Part shown: in pieces, positions 22,601 through 36,900 of the stretch | How the letters are laid out: every line of letters starts with the position of its first letter | How positions within the stretch are numbered: position 1 is the first letter of the stretch | Assembly: GCF_011397635.1 (NCBI RefSeq) | Contig: NC_064774.1 | Location: 186,001 to 250,000 of the forward strand | Source of the DNA: Epinephelus fuscoguttatus | Lineage: Eukaryota > Chordata > Actinopteri > Perciformes > Serranidae | DNA: 64,000 bases | Direction: 5' to 3' | Position numbers and translations under genes: made by a program | Notes under the pieces: model-generated | Told to the model about the DNA's origin: nothing | What the model saw: the letters and a program-made list of their open reading frames with translations, nothing else | Databases searched by the model: none

Positions 22601-25600
22601 ATGAATCTCACTGACTTTGGTGATCTTCTTAATTTTCCTTTAGCACTGTCATAAAGCTCTTCCTCTAACATGACCATGAAATTGACATTTGTCTTTTTTG
22701 TCAATTATCTCTACAACTATGGATGGATTGCCATTAAAATGAGTACTAACATTCATGTTCCCCGGAGGAAGATCCCTACTGACTTGGTGATCCCCTGACT
22801 GCTCTTCTGGTGTTACCATGGGACTGACAATTTTCATTTAAGAATTGCCATGAAATTTAGCAGAAATATTCATGTCCCCCACAGGATGAACCAGACTGTC
22901 TCTGGCAATCCCCTGACTGTTCCTCTCGCATGAGATCAACATTTTTCGTCATAAAATTTGGAATTAACATTTTTGTTTTCCAGAGGATGAATCCAGCCCA
23001 CTTAAAAATAAAATACATATAGTATAAATATACTATAATATAATATACTACTGTAAAATATTAGCATTTATTGCTCATAGTATTTTCATTGTGCAGTATT
23101 TGAGCCTCCCTTAAAAATGCAGTACCACAAGTTGCCCAGCAGATGTCCCTAAAATGCTTTGTAACATTGAACCATCGGTGCACAAAGGTTTGGTGCTTTG
23201 TTTCCCGATTAGTCTGATCCAAAAATATGGCCAAAACTATGATTAAATGACACAGCTATCCATTCATTTTCTCAGTCCATCTTTTCTATCCATTTTTCTA
23301 TTTTTCCTTTATATTAATTACCACCATTAGCAGAATCTAAGATACTGTGCATGATGTATAAAAGCTGGTCCAGAGTCTACCCCCTGATTTCATCATAGAG
23401 GAAAGTTGTGGCTGACCTGTGGGACGTGGCGATGGCCTGGCGGGCGTCCCAGAGGTAGTGGAGGTAGTTCACATCCATCAGAAAGTCTGAACCCCGACGG
23501 TAACCGACACTGTCTGATACTGACAGATCTGACACAGACAGAGAATTTAAGTTAGCACGATACACGTGAGAGAATATTTACTTTGTGTTGCTCACTTGTG
23601 CTGACCTGCTCCTTTGGGCCAGTGGATGTGCTCCGAGTGTGAGTGTGTGTTAACGTTGTGGAGGTTTCCAGGGCACCAGGATGGCAGGAGGAGCAGGAAG
23701 GAGGCAGCGCTGGAGGAGTAACAGTCCGTCTGCTTTAAGGAGGAGCGCTGCTTCCTGCTCAGGTGGCTGCAGGGAATCAGATACCTGAGGACACACCAAA
23801 GGATGTCTTGATTCCTAAAATGCATCTCGAGGAGAGAGGAGGCTTGGCTGAGGAGGACTTATGAGCAAGGATGCATAGGTGTATCCTTTGCCAAAGTCTT
23901 TTCATGATGTATTAAAGAGGCATGACACACAGCAAAGGGTCATTTGGTCCAATATTGCAGTCGGCAGCATAGAAGCAGTAAAACTGGCTGAAATGTAGCC
24001 ACTCAGGGCATGTTCACACTGCCAATTTACGTCCAGTTAAGTGCATGTTTTTGCCACTGACAGGTTTGGATCATTATAATAAGTGTCTTGCAACGTTACT
24101 GAAAGCATATCTTCAGAGAAATAAAATGTTTCTCTGTACATTTCTCTTGTTCCAGTCTGCTTTGTGTCTTGTTCCGGTATCTCACATTGTAAAAATTAGC
24201 TAAATGTTCAGCCATGACAATGAAAATATCGTCTCTTGTGAGAATTCAGAACGAGACTTCTGGTTTAAGAGACTTGCTCACAAAACAGACCCGAACAAGC
24301 TAATTAAAATAAAAATGTTTGCTTTACTTTCCAGGAGCTACAGTCTATGTGTGACTGACCTGAACACCAGCTGCAGCATGACGTCTTCACAGAAGAGACC
24401 AATCAGAGTCCTGAACAGCGCCAGCGACACTGTACCCAGCTAACGGACACGCAAAAAAAAAAATCAAAGGTCATCTTCAACAGATTAATAATAAAGTATG
24501 GAACAACAGGCTGAAGAAGAGTGTGTGTTACCTGGAAAGGTGTGTTGACCCTGCTGACCAGTGTGTCCAGGATGTGCACGTTGTCATGTGTGTGCAGCAG
24601 GATGAAGGACAGGAAGCTCTGGAGGAGGGCGGGCTCAGAGATGGAGCGCAGGAACAGATCCAGGTACGCTGTGGTGGTCATCACCTCCTCAACCGTCAGC
24701 TACACACACATTAATGTTTATGTTAGCATGAATGTAATCAAATAAGAAAATACTCTGATGTTCAAAGCTTTGGAATCACACACACGCATGTCGGAATTGG
24801 TTTTTGCCTCCAAACATGGGTGTTTTTTAGTCAGCCATTACTGCATTTCCAGAGGGGTTGATGCATCTGAATATGGGTGTTTTTTAGTCAGCCATAACTG
24901 TGTTTCCAGGGGGGTTTGTGCCACCGAACGTGGTTGTTTTTGGTGAGCTGTCACTGCATGTCTAGTGGCATTGATGCTACTGAATGTGGGTGTTTTTTAG
25001 TGAGCCGTCACTGTGTTTCTAGGGCAGTTTGTGCCTCTAAACATGGGTGTTTTTTAACAAGCCACCACTGTGTTTCCAGCAAAATTTGTGCCACCGAACA
25101 TGAGTGTTTTTAGCAAGCTGTCACTGCATTTCCAGCTGCATTTGTGCCTCTGAATGTGGGTGTTTTTTAATGAGCTGTCACTGCATTTCTAGCTGTGTTT
25201 GTGCCACCCAACTTAGGTGTGTTTCAGCAAACTGTTGCTGCATCTCCAGCGGTGTTTGTATTACGGAAGGTCGATGTGTTTTAGTGAGCCGTTTGTGCCA
25301 CCAAACTGATGACGTAAGCAAGCGTAAAGTTTCAACGTAACCACTTCAAAATAAAGTGCAACTGTAACATATCCATGGTTTATAAAAATGTACAATGAAA
25401 CACAATACAAATTGTTTTGTTTTGCAACACAAAACAAATTCTTATAAAGACTAAAGAAGAAGACTCTGCAACCTAAAAGCATCAGAGACCATTCAAACAC
25501 AAGGAATATTCCTCTCAGACATCTGACTGGAACCGGTCAAGCTTTGGTGGCAGGAGATTACAAACTTTTCAACAGTAATATGTCAGCACCACAAAGCCTA

Positions 25601-27925
25601 CTCAAGATCCATTCAGCATCAGCAACAACAGGAAACACAGATGCTACCTTGTGCAGAGCAGGAGCCAGGACAGGCACCAGGAAGCCGTTGTAGATGTAAC
25701 CCAGCAGCTGAGAGCGGATGGAGGGGTGAGCGACCTTGGTGACGGCACTGCAGAAGTCCAGTGAGTGCAGGAAGTGGACAAGAGCAGGAACCTGTTGACC
25801 CGAACACAAGGTCAGAGTGACATCATCAACCATTTCGTCAGTAATGCAGGCAGTCTTTCACGTATGCTTTTATTTTTTCATGCACTTGTTCATAAATCGC
25901 TTAAGGTAACCAATGTATCAGAGATGTTGGTCCATATTGACATGATGACATCACACAGTTGCTGCAGATTTGTCGGCTGAACATCCATGATGAGAATCTC
26001 CCGTTCCAGCACATCCCAAAGGTGCTCTATTGGACTGAGATCTGGTGACTGTGGAGGCCATTGGAGTACAGTGAACTCATTGTCATGTTTGAGATGATGT
26101 GAGCTTTGTGACATGGTGCGTTATCCTGCTGGAAGTAGCCATCAGAAGATGGGTACACTGTGGTCATAAAGGGATGGACACGCTCAGCAACAATACTCAG
26201 GTAGGCTGTGGTGTTTAAACCATGCTCAGTTGGTACTAAGAAAATCTCCCCCACACCATTACACCACCAGCAGCAGCAGCAGCCTGAAGCGTTGATACAA
26301 GGCAGGATGGATCCATGCTTCCATCTGAATGTGGTTTTTCCAATCTTCTATTGTCCAGTTTTGGTGAGAAAACCCGTGTGAATTGTAGCCTCAGTTTCCT
26401 GTTGTTAGCTGACAGGAGTGGCACCTGGTGTGGTCTTCTGCTGCTGTAGCCCATCTGCTTCAAGGTTGGACAAGGTGTTGTTGCTTCAGAGATGCTCTTC
26501 TGCACACCTTGGTTGGAACCAGTGCTTATTTGACTTCCTGTTGCCTTTCTATCATCTTGAACCAGTCTGGCCATTCTCCTCTGACCTCTGGCATCAACAA
26601 GGCATTTTGGCTCACTGGATATTTTCTCTTTTTGGGACCATCCGGATGTAGACTGTTGTTACTTTTTAAAATTGACTCATTTGTTAATTCATTCACTCAT
26701 TAACTTTGTCTTCCGTTCACACACAAACCTCCTTTGTTCTGTCTTTTCACTCACTGTCATTCTGAATTCATCACTGTCACGGATCCATCCATTCATTCAT
26801 TATGTCACTCACTGCCTGACTGTGTGGTAGTCATGGTTACCTGCTGCCAGTCAGCCCGGTCCAGATAGTGCCAGTCCTCACTGTAAACCTGCAGCCTGGC
26901 TGGAAGAGACGAGTATAAACCAGACAGACCTGTGGCCAGCACCTGCAAACACACACACACACGACCACGTGACCACACGCATGAACACACGGGCTCTTGT
27001 GGAAATTAAATTCCAGTGCAGATTTGTGCAGCTCATTTTATAAATAGCAGAGAATGAAGCAGGAAGACAGGGACAGAATATCCGTTTTATTGATTAATTT
27101 CACTTTATTAATAAGCAAAAAATCATTGAGCACTTTAGGAAATGAATTTATTTGCTTACTTGAGAGTTAGACGATGAGATCAATACCACTCTTATATCTG
27201 TACATCAAATATGAAGTCACAGCTGTCAAATGGTTAGCTTAGCTTAGCATAAAGACTGGAAACAGTCAATGAAAAAATTAAGCTATAACATGTTAATGAA
27301 TGGGCTTTAGAGCTGCTGGTAGTGGTGACCTTTGGACTGAGCCAGGCTAGCTGTTTCCCTCTATTTCCAGTCTTTATGCTAAGCTAAGCTAACAGGCTGT
27401 AGCCTTATATGTTCTGTGCACAAAGTTGGGGACGACGAAGGAACGACCCACCCTGCTCTCCCTATGAGTGGCTTGTACTCGTTGCCTTTGTTGTTTGGAT
27501 TGGTTAGGTTTAGGCAAGAGGACTGAGATTGGTTAGGGTTAGTTTAAGGATGTCAGGGTAAGCCAATCAGACGCAGAGTAAGGCAGGCCCTTCCTTCACC
27601 ATCCTAGGATTCGCAAATTCTCATACTGTACAGACACTAGAGTGGTGTCCATCTGCTCTCTGTAAGAAAGCAACTAAGGTGTATGTTCCCATAATGCAGA
27701 ACTGCTCCTTTAATAAAAGAGGGAAGAAGGAGGAGAAACCAACATAAACAACAACAGCATCAACAACATCTGCAGTCTTGAGTCTTGCTAACAACCAGGC
27801 AACCGTCCAATCACGTGCAGACTTGCTAATCCCTCTCTGTGTATGAGCCAATCTCACCCTGATTTACTAATCTGCTCTCTGCATAAAGATTGAGGTCAGA
27901 GTGTGGTTACATGGGCTTAAAGCTG

Positions 27926-27956
<31 letters not shown>

Positions 27957-30900
27957 GCACGCGCTTTCGTGTCTTTGCTCCCTTCCTGTCTTTCTCACAC
28001 ACACCGACTGGTCCAGCCACGGGGTCCAGACTTCTCCTCAGTCATCAGTTCCAGGTCCACACAGTTGAATACATTCAGCGTCATACTTGCATCTGGCCAG
28101 ATGGTTGAGCTAGTTTGCTGTGTCTGTCAAGTAGCTGTCTGTTAGTCACTCACTCTACAGGAGGAAACAGCACTTCAAAATAAAAGCTCTGTGCTCTTGC
28201 ACTCCACCCCCATTTTGTAGTGAAAACACCTAAAATGACACCAAAATTAAAATGACTGTAGCCTCTGAATCGTTCTGACTACATGCATGCATGAGGTCTT
28301 GCCAGAAAGAAAACTCTCTGAAGTTTCTTGTGAAAGTGTCAGAAACACTCTAGGTGATACAGAGACAGAGTAATGGGCCTCTGAAGTCAATAAAAAATGT
28401 GTTTCAGGATGAATAACTGTCTGTGGCTTCATCTGAGCAGGTAAATGACACTGTGGGGCTGTAGGCACACTATCAATGAACGTTTGTGTCCAATTTGAAG
28501 AAGACTGCTCAAAGTATGACCATTCTACAGTCGCGCACTCTGCTTCAAAACAGTACTATCCGTGATCAAACAACACTCAGCCTGCTTCAAACATTGTACC
28601 TGATTGAAATCAGGTGTGATTATGATAGCTGATGTTGTTTATGACACAGAAACACTATAAAATATCACCAAATAAAGCCATATGAAACGTGAAAGTTATG
28701 ATCCCACTTTCTAGACAGTATATCTCAGCCAAAAATAGTGGTAGGAGTGAGATCTCACTTTTTATAAACCAGCCACGTGCCTGCTAACAGCTCCGCATAA
28801 GATCGCGAGTAATCCTGTAACTTTTCCCGTCGAAAAATGGCATGACAAGACTTGTCACCACTCATCACGATTCTGGACTTTGTGTGTTTAGGCTGCTCTG
28901 GTGCGAAATCCATAAGAAATAAAAGAAAAACAATATTATTTTTTCAAAGTCGAGAGCTTCCTGAATCTGGCAATACCAACGTAGTGTGGAGCGAGGACGT
29001 CGGCGTCCTGGCGGAGATAGAGAGGTTAAAAAAAATAATGTTTTGTTTTTTAAAACAATTATTATCATTATGTTCAAGTTTCAAGTTAGTTTTAAATTAT
29101 TTATTGTCATATGGGCAACAATTACAGAGAAGCAGTCGTTAGCACTGAAATCTTAAATCTCAGTTGTCTGATCATTTAAACAAAGCGTGCTTTCTTGTGA
29201 CGATCCTTCCAAAATGAGCAGTGGTTGAAGTTACTATATTCAGTAACAGCCGGCGAGTTAATACGGAGATGCTAGCTAGCTGTTTGAAATGTTAACCAGT
29301 CCTACCAGTTGGTGTGTAATGCATTAAACTGAAGAACAGCAAAACTAATCTATAGGCCAACATGCGTAACTGGTCAAAAATTGGTTAATCAGTTATCGGT
29401 GAACTGCTGACATCCCTAGCTAGTTTTTTTTGTTGAAAGCACCGATGTGACAGAGTACAGTCTTGTTTTTTCTTTCTTTTTGATATTACTTTTGTGCACT
29501 TTTGCCTTTATTTATACGACAGGTGTCGTCTACCACTCAAGCTAGAGGCATCCAGACTTAGAGTAACTGGTGCCTGCCTCTAGGTTTTATTATTTGATTC
29601 ATACTTTTATATTATTTTTCCTTATCTGTTGTAGTGTTGAGTATTTTCTTGACTTTAAGGCTTTTTTTTCCAAAGGTGCTCTAGTGTTTTGTTTTATCTT
29701 CATTACGTGCACTTCCCTGAAAACAAGGTCCAGATCTTTAGTGGTTCCTTCTCTCAGACCTAGTTGTCTTGCTTTGGTCTGAGGTCCCGTTTATACGACA
29801 ACGATAAAAATGGTAAACTTTAGTTGCAATTCGGCCGATCGTTTACACGACAGCGGCATTTGGGTGCCTGAAACCGCAATGTTTTGAGAACGGGTTCCAG
29901 AGTGCAATTTTTTGGAAACGGCACCGTCTCCGTTGTCATGTAAACTTGCGATATGCAGTTCCTCTGAAAACTGAGACTTTTCGCACATGCGCATTACGGT
30001 TCCAGTCACTAGGCATGTGCGACAAAGTCGACCATCACAACAACAATGGCCGACTCCCAAGCTCTGCTTGTGCTGCTCGTCATAGTGTAGATTTACTGTA
30101 GCAACTCCACCTCGTCGTCCGTCCAGACAAACATTCGTGCGGTTGCCATTTTGTTTGTTTATACATCACCGCTCTGTAGAAGGAAGCGTAAGCGTCACAC
30201 CGCCAACTACTGGCCTGGCATGTATACTGCAACGTTTTTGGTCATTTTTGCGCATCCGTGTGCACGCGATTGTTATCAAAACGTTGTCGTCTAAACGTGG
30301 AACTTTTTTCAAAACGAAAATGAGAAATGATTCTGTTTTCAGTGGATCGTTTTCATGTAAACATGGCAGGGACTCGTGTTGTTCCAAAGTTGTATAATTG
30401 CCTAGAGTTGGTTCGTGTTCTCACGGCAGCATTTACAAGAGGACCAGATCAAATGCCTTGTGTGAGAAAGCTGCTCTTGATTGGTCAGAATTTCCATGTG
30501 GGAAAAATCCAGGAAGTCCAGCAAACGTTGAAGAAGAGTACACTTGCAAGATAAATGTGACACTTTCTAATGTCACAATGGAGGGACAACTACGCAGGTT
30601 GATGTTAGCGCTGCTCATCGTGGACTATATTGCTGTCATTGTTCATTTTAGTCAAAGCATACAGTTTGAAAACGAGGCGCGGCTCCAACTAGAAAACAAT
30701 GTTTTGATGCATTGGATGTGCTGAATGTGCATATTAAGGCAGTACAGGAGGAGGTGCACATTAATAATCCTCCAGGACTGTAACATGCTCATGTTTAACC
30801 CAAACAATGTGTCATGTGACTGCAGTTGCTTCACATCCAGGTCGGAACACCTTCTCACCACAAACCAACAGCACCAGAGTTCCTTTGGATCTGGACTGAG

Positions 30901-33900
30901 ACCACCTCTTCAAGAAGGTCTCAGTCTGGTTGTTTTGCTGTGTTCACACCTGCTCAAACTAACCACACTTAGAGGGCGAACGAACTTGAGTTTGATTGAA
31001 CCGAATCAAACAGGACAGGTGTTGTATTCATTTGTTGCTTTGGTCTTTTTCTTCTGCCTCTGAACAATTCCAAGCTGCTTCCTCTCCTCCTCCTCCTCAC
31101 TTTGTTTTTAAATCCACTGCCACTGCACAGTATAACCAGCTCTCTTCTCTCTCTTGCTGTTACACACACACACACCCACACACACACACACACACACAGT
31201 GACTCCAACACTCCCTGCGGACGCAGTATGAGCTCATTAGTTTATTGCATAACTTGTGATAATGAGATTACAATGCTGTGGGGAGACGGATGAATGGAGG
31301 CTGCACCAAACTCCACGCATTTAAACAGCCGCCTCATTCATAAAAAATAAATAACTGTATCAAAGAGGGTTCTTACTGTACGGGCCTTTTATTCTGTTAA
31401 CCCCCAACATTACATGCACTTTTTAAGAAGTGAACTTTTTCCCCAGCTTGCATACACTCAGAAAACACACAACATTTCTTTGCCTGCATTTGTAAGGTAT
31501 GTGGAGATTAACCTAGTTTAGCTCGGCCAACGGGGGTCTGTGTGGGATAAACCCGCAGCTCTGCTTGGGAAATACACCTTTAAATTCTCCACAGATGTAC
31601 GGTTGGTTCAGCTAATCTGTGTTGTATAAGTCACAGGTATTTAAAGTCTCTTAACAGCACTAAGATGTTTTAACGTGGCAAAAATAATAGCTCACAATCT
31701 ACAAAACCTCATCCTGTTTATTTCAGGTTTACATCATTAGCACCATATCAACGTCTCGTCATGCAACAGCTATCCAATGAGTTTGTCTCCATGATCCAAA
31801 TCTACTGAGAGAAGCTGATCCTGAACAAATCCTTGACATTTCCCAGATGAGCCGACACTCCGGCAGACGTAAGACCGTGACCGTGAAACCAACAGATGAT
31901 GAGCGGAGGCGACGTCTCCTCAGTTGTCTTGGAATGAACCATCAAGGTTTAGTGATGAAGGATGGAAACTATCTGTCCTTGGTGTGATGTTGTTTGGCAT
32001 GCTGTCATTCAGTTCATGTGTGTGTGTCTGTGTGTGTTTGTGCACTTACAGGACAGAAGTACGTGTTCTCTGCGATGTGCTGGGCGACTCGAGCATCGGA
32101 GGCCGACAGCGACATGATGAGCAGCAGAGCGTCTCTGGCCTGCTGACCAACCGAACCCTGTCTGAGGGAGACACAGATTATAAAGGTTGTGTTGTTGCCT
32201 CCACAATGACAGTTACGTTTTCAGGTTGTCCGTACGTCTGTCCCATTCTTGTCAACGCAATATCTCAAGAGCGCCTTGAGAGAATTTCGTCAAATTTCGC
32301 ACAAATGTCCACTTGGAACAATAAACTGATTAGATTTCGGTGGTCAAAGGTCAAGGTCACTGTGACCTCATCTGTCTCATTATTGTGACAGAATTACGTC
32401 GCAAAAACACTTAAAGGGAATTTCTTTAAACTTGGCACAGACATCCACTTAAAGTTTAATGTACTGTAAAACTTGGTGGTAAAAGCTCAAGGTCACTCTT
32501 ACCCAGCTGTCTCATTATTGTGATGGAATTATATCTCAAAAACACCTTAAAGGAATTTCTTTAAATCTGGCACAATCATCTGCTTTGGGTCAGTGATGTA
32601 CTGATTAGAATTTGATGGTCAAGGTCTGGGTCTAGGTCTGTTACATTCTCGTGAACACCATATGACAAAAAGTCTTTGAGGGATTTTTTTTTTTTTTAAG
32701 TTGGCACAAACGTCATCTTTGAGTCAAGGATGACCGGATTAGACTTTGGCTGACAAAGGTCAAGGTCATTGTGACCCTGCGTCCGTCTCATTCTTGTAAA
32801 TGTGATATCTCAAGTAGGCCTTTAGGGAATAACCTCATATTTGGCACAAACGTCGAATTGGACTCAAGAATGAACTAATTAGTAATTTGTGTTCCAAGGT
32901 CAAAGGTCAAGGTCACTGTGACCTCACAAAACATGTATTTCATCATAATTTAGGAATTAATTTTCTAATTATGACAAAACTTCACACTAATGTCTAACAG
33001 GATAAAATAATGAAGTGATGACATTTCATATCCAAAAGGTCAAAGGTCATATTCACTGTGACATCATCATGTTCTGCATAAAACACTTTTCTGGCCCTCA
33101 TACAGCATCATATCTCAGGAACAGAAGGGGAGACATTTGGTCAGATACTGAGTTGGTGACACTCTAATATTGGGTGTCCTCACTGTTTAGATCTCCTGTG
33201 CTGCCGTGATGATGGTGTGTGTGAGATGCTACCCTAAATGTGTGTGTACCATAAATGTTTGTTGCTGTGTATACCTACCTGTGTGTGTATGGTATGAGCA
33301 GGGAGAACAGCAGGAAGTTGGCGGCTCCCTGGTCCTCACTGGTGTGGAAGAACAGTTCCAGCACTGAGGGATCTTTGACCAGAGCGACACACAGCTGGTT
33401 CAACAGGAGGACCAGCTCCGCCTCCACCACACCGCCGCAGTCTGCAGGGGGAGATGCAGGTGATTAACCACTCAGGTAACTGTTTAAACATCTTACCAGC
33501 TACACATGCAGCATTTGAAGCCACTTCCTAATTAAACACTTAAAACCTATTAGATGTCATTAGACAGGTAAACCAACCCCTGGACTCCCGCAGTGTCTGT
33601 AAACTGATTAGGTACTTTAAGCAAATGACAAGGAAATCCACAACAATCATTTCTTTGAGTGTGGTCAAGAATGAAAAGATTTAAGTGTGGCAACAAGCTG
33701 TCTCCAGGAAGTGATGAGGAATACTGTCAAAACGCTGAAGCAGTGTGTAAGAGTTAGTGGCATCTAATGGTGAGGACTGCAGATTACAACCAGCTAAAAC
33801 TTCTCCTGGTTGAGATTCAGTGGGTGGCATAAAATTGAGAATTGTGAGCCTGGTCATCAGAAACCAAGGAAAATGCTGTCCTTTAATGTCTGCATGATAT

Positions 33901-36900
33901 ATGGCCGCTTGCTGTTATAGTTTAAAAGTGCATGTTGGCGTCAGGGGGAATAACAGCGCCACAAGGATGAAAGTTAAAGTGGTGAAAGTCCAACTAGGGT
34001 GGTAAGAGGGGTAGCGGATGGGTCCAACAAACACCGACTTTCACCCTGGTGTTTGTGTCCCGTAAGATTCTAAAGCCAAACCCTGTTCTTTTTCCTAAAC
34101 CTAACCAGAACATCAACAAGCACCCAGGGTACCTTGCACGTCATATGTGGATGTGGAAAGTTCATCACCAAACTTGACAAGCTGTTGTGGTCCGCCATAC
34201 TTCCGTTGCCAAAATGCATGCGCACCTTGTCTACGTCGTCATTGTTTACAAACTGTAACAGGGTCTATACTGCAAAAACCCTAAAATCCGGCACCCACTG
34301 GGTTGTGGACTCCCGTTTTGACGACCATATTTGTATGAAAGGTTGGAGCTGTTGAGGAGTGAGGGGTGGATCTGACATCTGACTCACAGGGAATGCTGAC
34401 GTCTAGCAGATAGTCTGTCACTCCAGTGGCCCAACCCTTTACTATGCATAACTTTAAGCCTAATAAAATATAAATGGGTAAGTTATATATAAATGTACCC
34501 CCCCATACAGTTGGAGAATTCACAAATCTGAGGATAGAAAATGAATGCCTTACTCTGCGCTTCTTTGCCTTTCTCTGCCTCTGATTGGTTTACCCTGACA
34601 TTCTTACCCTAACCCTGACTAGTCTCACTTCTGTTGTCTAAACCTGATCAACCAAACCAACAAAGTCAACAAGTGCTAGACAGTTATAAGGTGCGTAATG
34701 CGGGTCATTCCTTGACCGTCCTAGAATTCAAAAATTTGCGTACAGTTGTCATGTATGTTGAAAATAGCTATAAGATAAAAAAAAATGTATGTACCAGGCT
34801 GTAAACATGTTTATTTCTGCTGTAAAGTTGAGCATTTTCGTTATGGAAGTCTATGACTCGCTCTTGGAGCCAGCCTCAAGTGGCCTTTAGAGGAACTGCA
34901 GTTTTTGGGACTTCCATGTTGGCTTTCATTTTTTTAGCCCTGGAAGTTGCCGCAAGGTGTTCGCATTAACAGGTCCTTTATTGTCCTGTAGAGTTCTTTT
35001 ATTTATGAGACTTTAAGACTATGACTGCTCTGAACAACAGCAAGACAAATTTTTACATGTTTCTGAAGTCTGCATTGGTTGTTTGGTAAGCTCATGGTAA
35101 CGTCAAGACTCCAGGAAGTCAGTGCTCCCGACTGAGAAAAAGTCTGGCAACTGACTCCATGTAAAATTTCTATACATTGGTGTTAGCACAGATTAAATGA
35201 ATGAAATATAATGCATTACTCAGGCTAACCGTTTACCACTGTTTCCAGTCTTTGTGCTAAGCTATGCTAACCAGCTGCTTGCTCCGACATCATATTTAAT
35301 GAACAGGTTTTGGGTGTGGTATCAATCTTCTCATCTAACACTCATCAAGAAAGCGCGTCTTCCCCCCAAATATCCTTTGTGCACCAACTCACCAGTTCCA
35401 GCTCCAGCGCAGGAGGCCAGCAGCATCATGAGCGGCCGTAGAACTGGTTTATGGTGCAGCAGAGGCTGCCTGGCCTGAGATAGAAGCATCTGGTACATCC
35501 TGAGCTGCTCCAGCTTCATGTCCTCAGTAAACTGTCTCCTCAGGCTCCACAGAAACAGCCTCTCCATCACACCCTCCAGAACCACAAACTCCAGGATGGG
35601 ACCCATCGCTCCTCCTGTATGCAACAGGCGTGAGTCCGGATAGAAGACAAAGCAGAGGCATGATGAAACCTTTTTTTGTTTGTTTTACTTACCTTGCCCA
35701 GCCTCTTCCTCCATCAGCAGGAAGAGCATGTGTTCCACATAGTTCTGGACAGCGCTGGCCTCGTCAGCCGGGATGGGGCCGAGGCGTAACACTCCGGAGC
35801 TGCTGCTAGCATGGCCCGAGAGGAAGCTCAACGCACCGGTGCTGCTACGACCTGGCTCATGTTTCTCCAGGATCTTTACTACCTGCAGAGAAAGAGACGT
35901 TAGAGACATCCTCAACATTAAGTGAGTTTTTTATCTACCTGCTTTTATCCACACACAAAAAAGAGCGCTAACGCTAGAGTGCAAATTTTGCAAAAAAAAA
36001 AGTTGTATGGATAGAGAAAGGAAAGTTTGTGGATCTATCAAAAGTAAATGTAATGAAGTGTAATGGGAACATCCTTTGCAAATAACTTCCTTTCATCTTG
36101 TAATTCAATAAGCAATGTACCGTGTTTTCGCAGTATAGATCCTTTTACAGTTTGTAAACAATGATGACGTAGACAAGGTGCGCACATTTTGGCAACGGAA
36201 GTATGACGGACCACAACAGCTTGTCAAGCTATGCAAGGGCACAAACCACCAAAGCAACACAGCAACTTTCGTAACCTTGCCCCATCTTACTTAACTCAGA
36301 CCTGTTGTCCTTGTTCGTGGACACTTCTTGTGCCATCTAGTGGTCATAAGAGAACAATATATCAATCCATGTAAAAAAGATGGCAGCCATCTCTGCCAAG
36401 TCAGTCTGCAGCCGATCTCACAAAGTGGACAAGGTCCAAAACTTGATCACATTTAATGGTTGAAACTTGCTTATTTAAGATTAATTATGTCTGTAGCTTG
36501 ATATGGAAACAATTGTGAGCAATTTTAGGAACAGCAACAAGTTAAGATGCCATTAATTAGGAAGGACTCGTTTGAAGACACTGGGACTTTATTATCATTG
36601 ACAGTGATTTGTTTTTTATACTCCTACTGATCCCAAATAGCGAGGAGAAATTCAAAATGTATTCCAAACAAAAATTAGGATCTCAGGGGGATAAACAGCA
36701 CAGAATAATTCATCATTATAACAGACGTACAGATACAGTAGACAACACATCGCTGTGGGAGGGATGAACAGAGGAGGACGAATGAAAAGAGGGAGACAGA
36801 GAAGAATGTAATTCACTGTCTGGACTTGTGTTAACCTTTGACCTCAGCTGCTTCAGACAAGGACTACACACACACACACACACACAATACATTTGTACAC

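Larger units (their letters stand above)
32215..33130. repeat. Tandem array with nuclear-receptor-like half-sites
   Basis: Six diverged units of about 131-150 bp, each beginning near TCTCATT(A/C)TTGTGA and containing TTTGGCACAAACGTC and GGTCAAAGGTCAAGGTCA. The array fills fhip1a intron 5 and includes many AGGTCA half-sites. Confidence 0.75.

Noticed and set aside
24790-25300. CRISPR array or zinc-finger exon
   Set aside because: Units are tandem without unique spacers, and the Cys/His spacing does not fit C2H2 fingers; the host is an animal.
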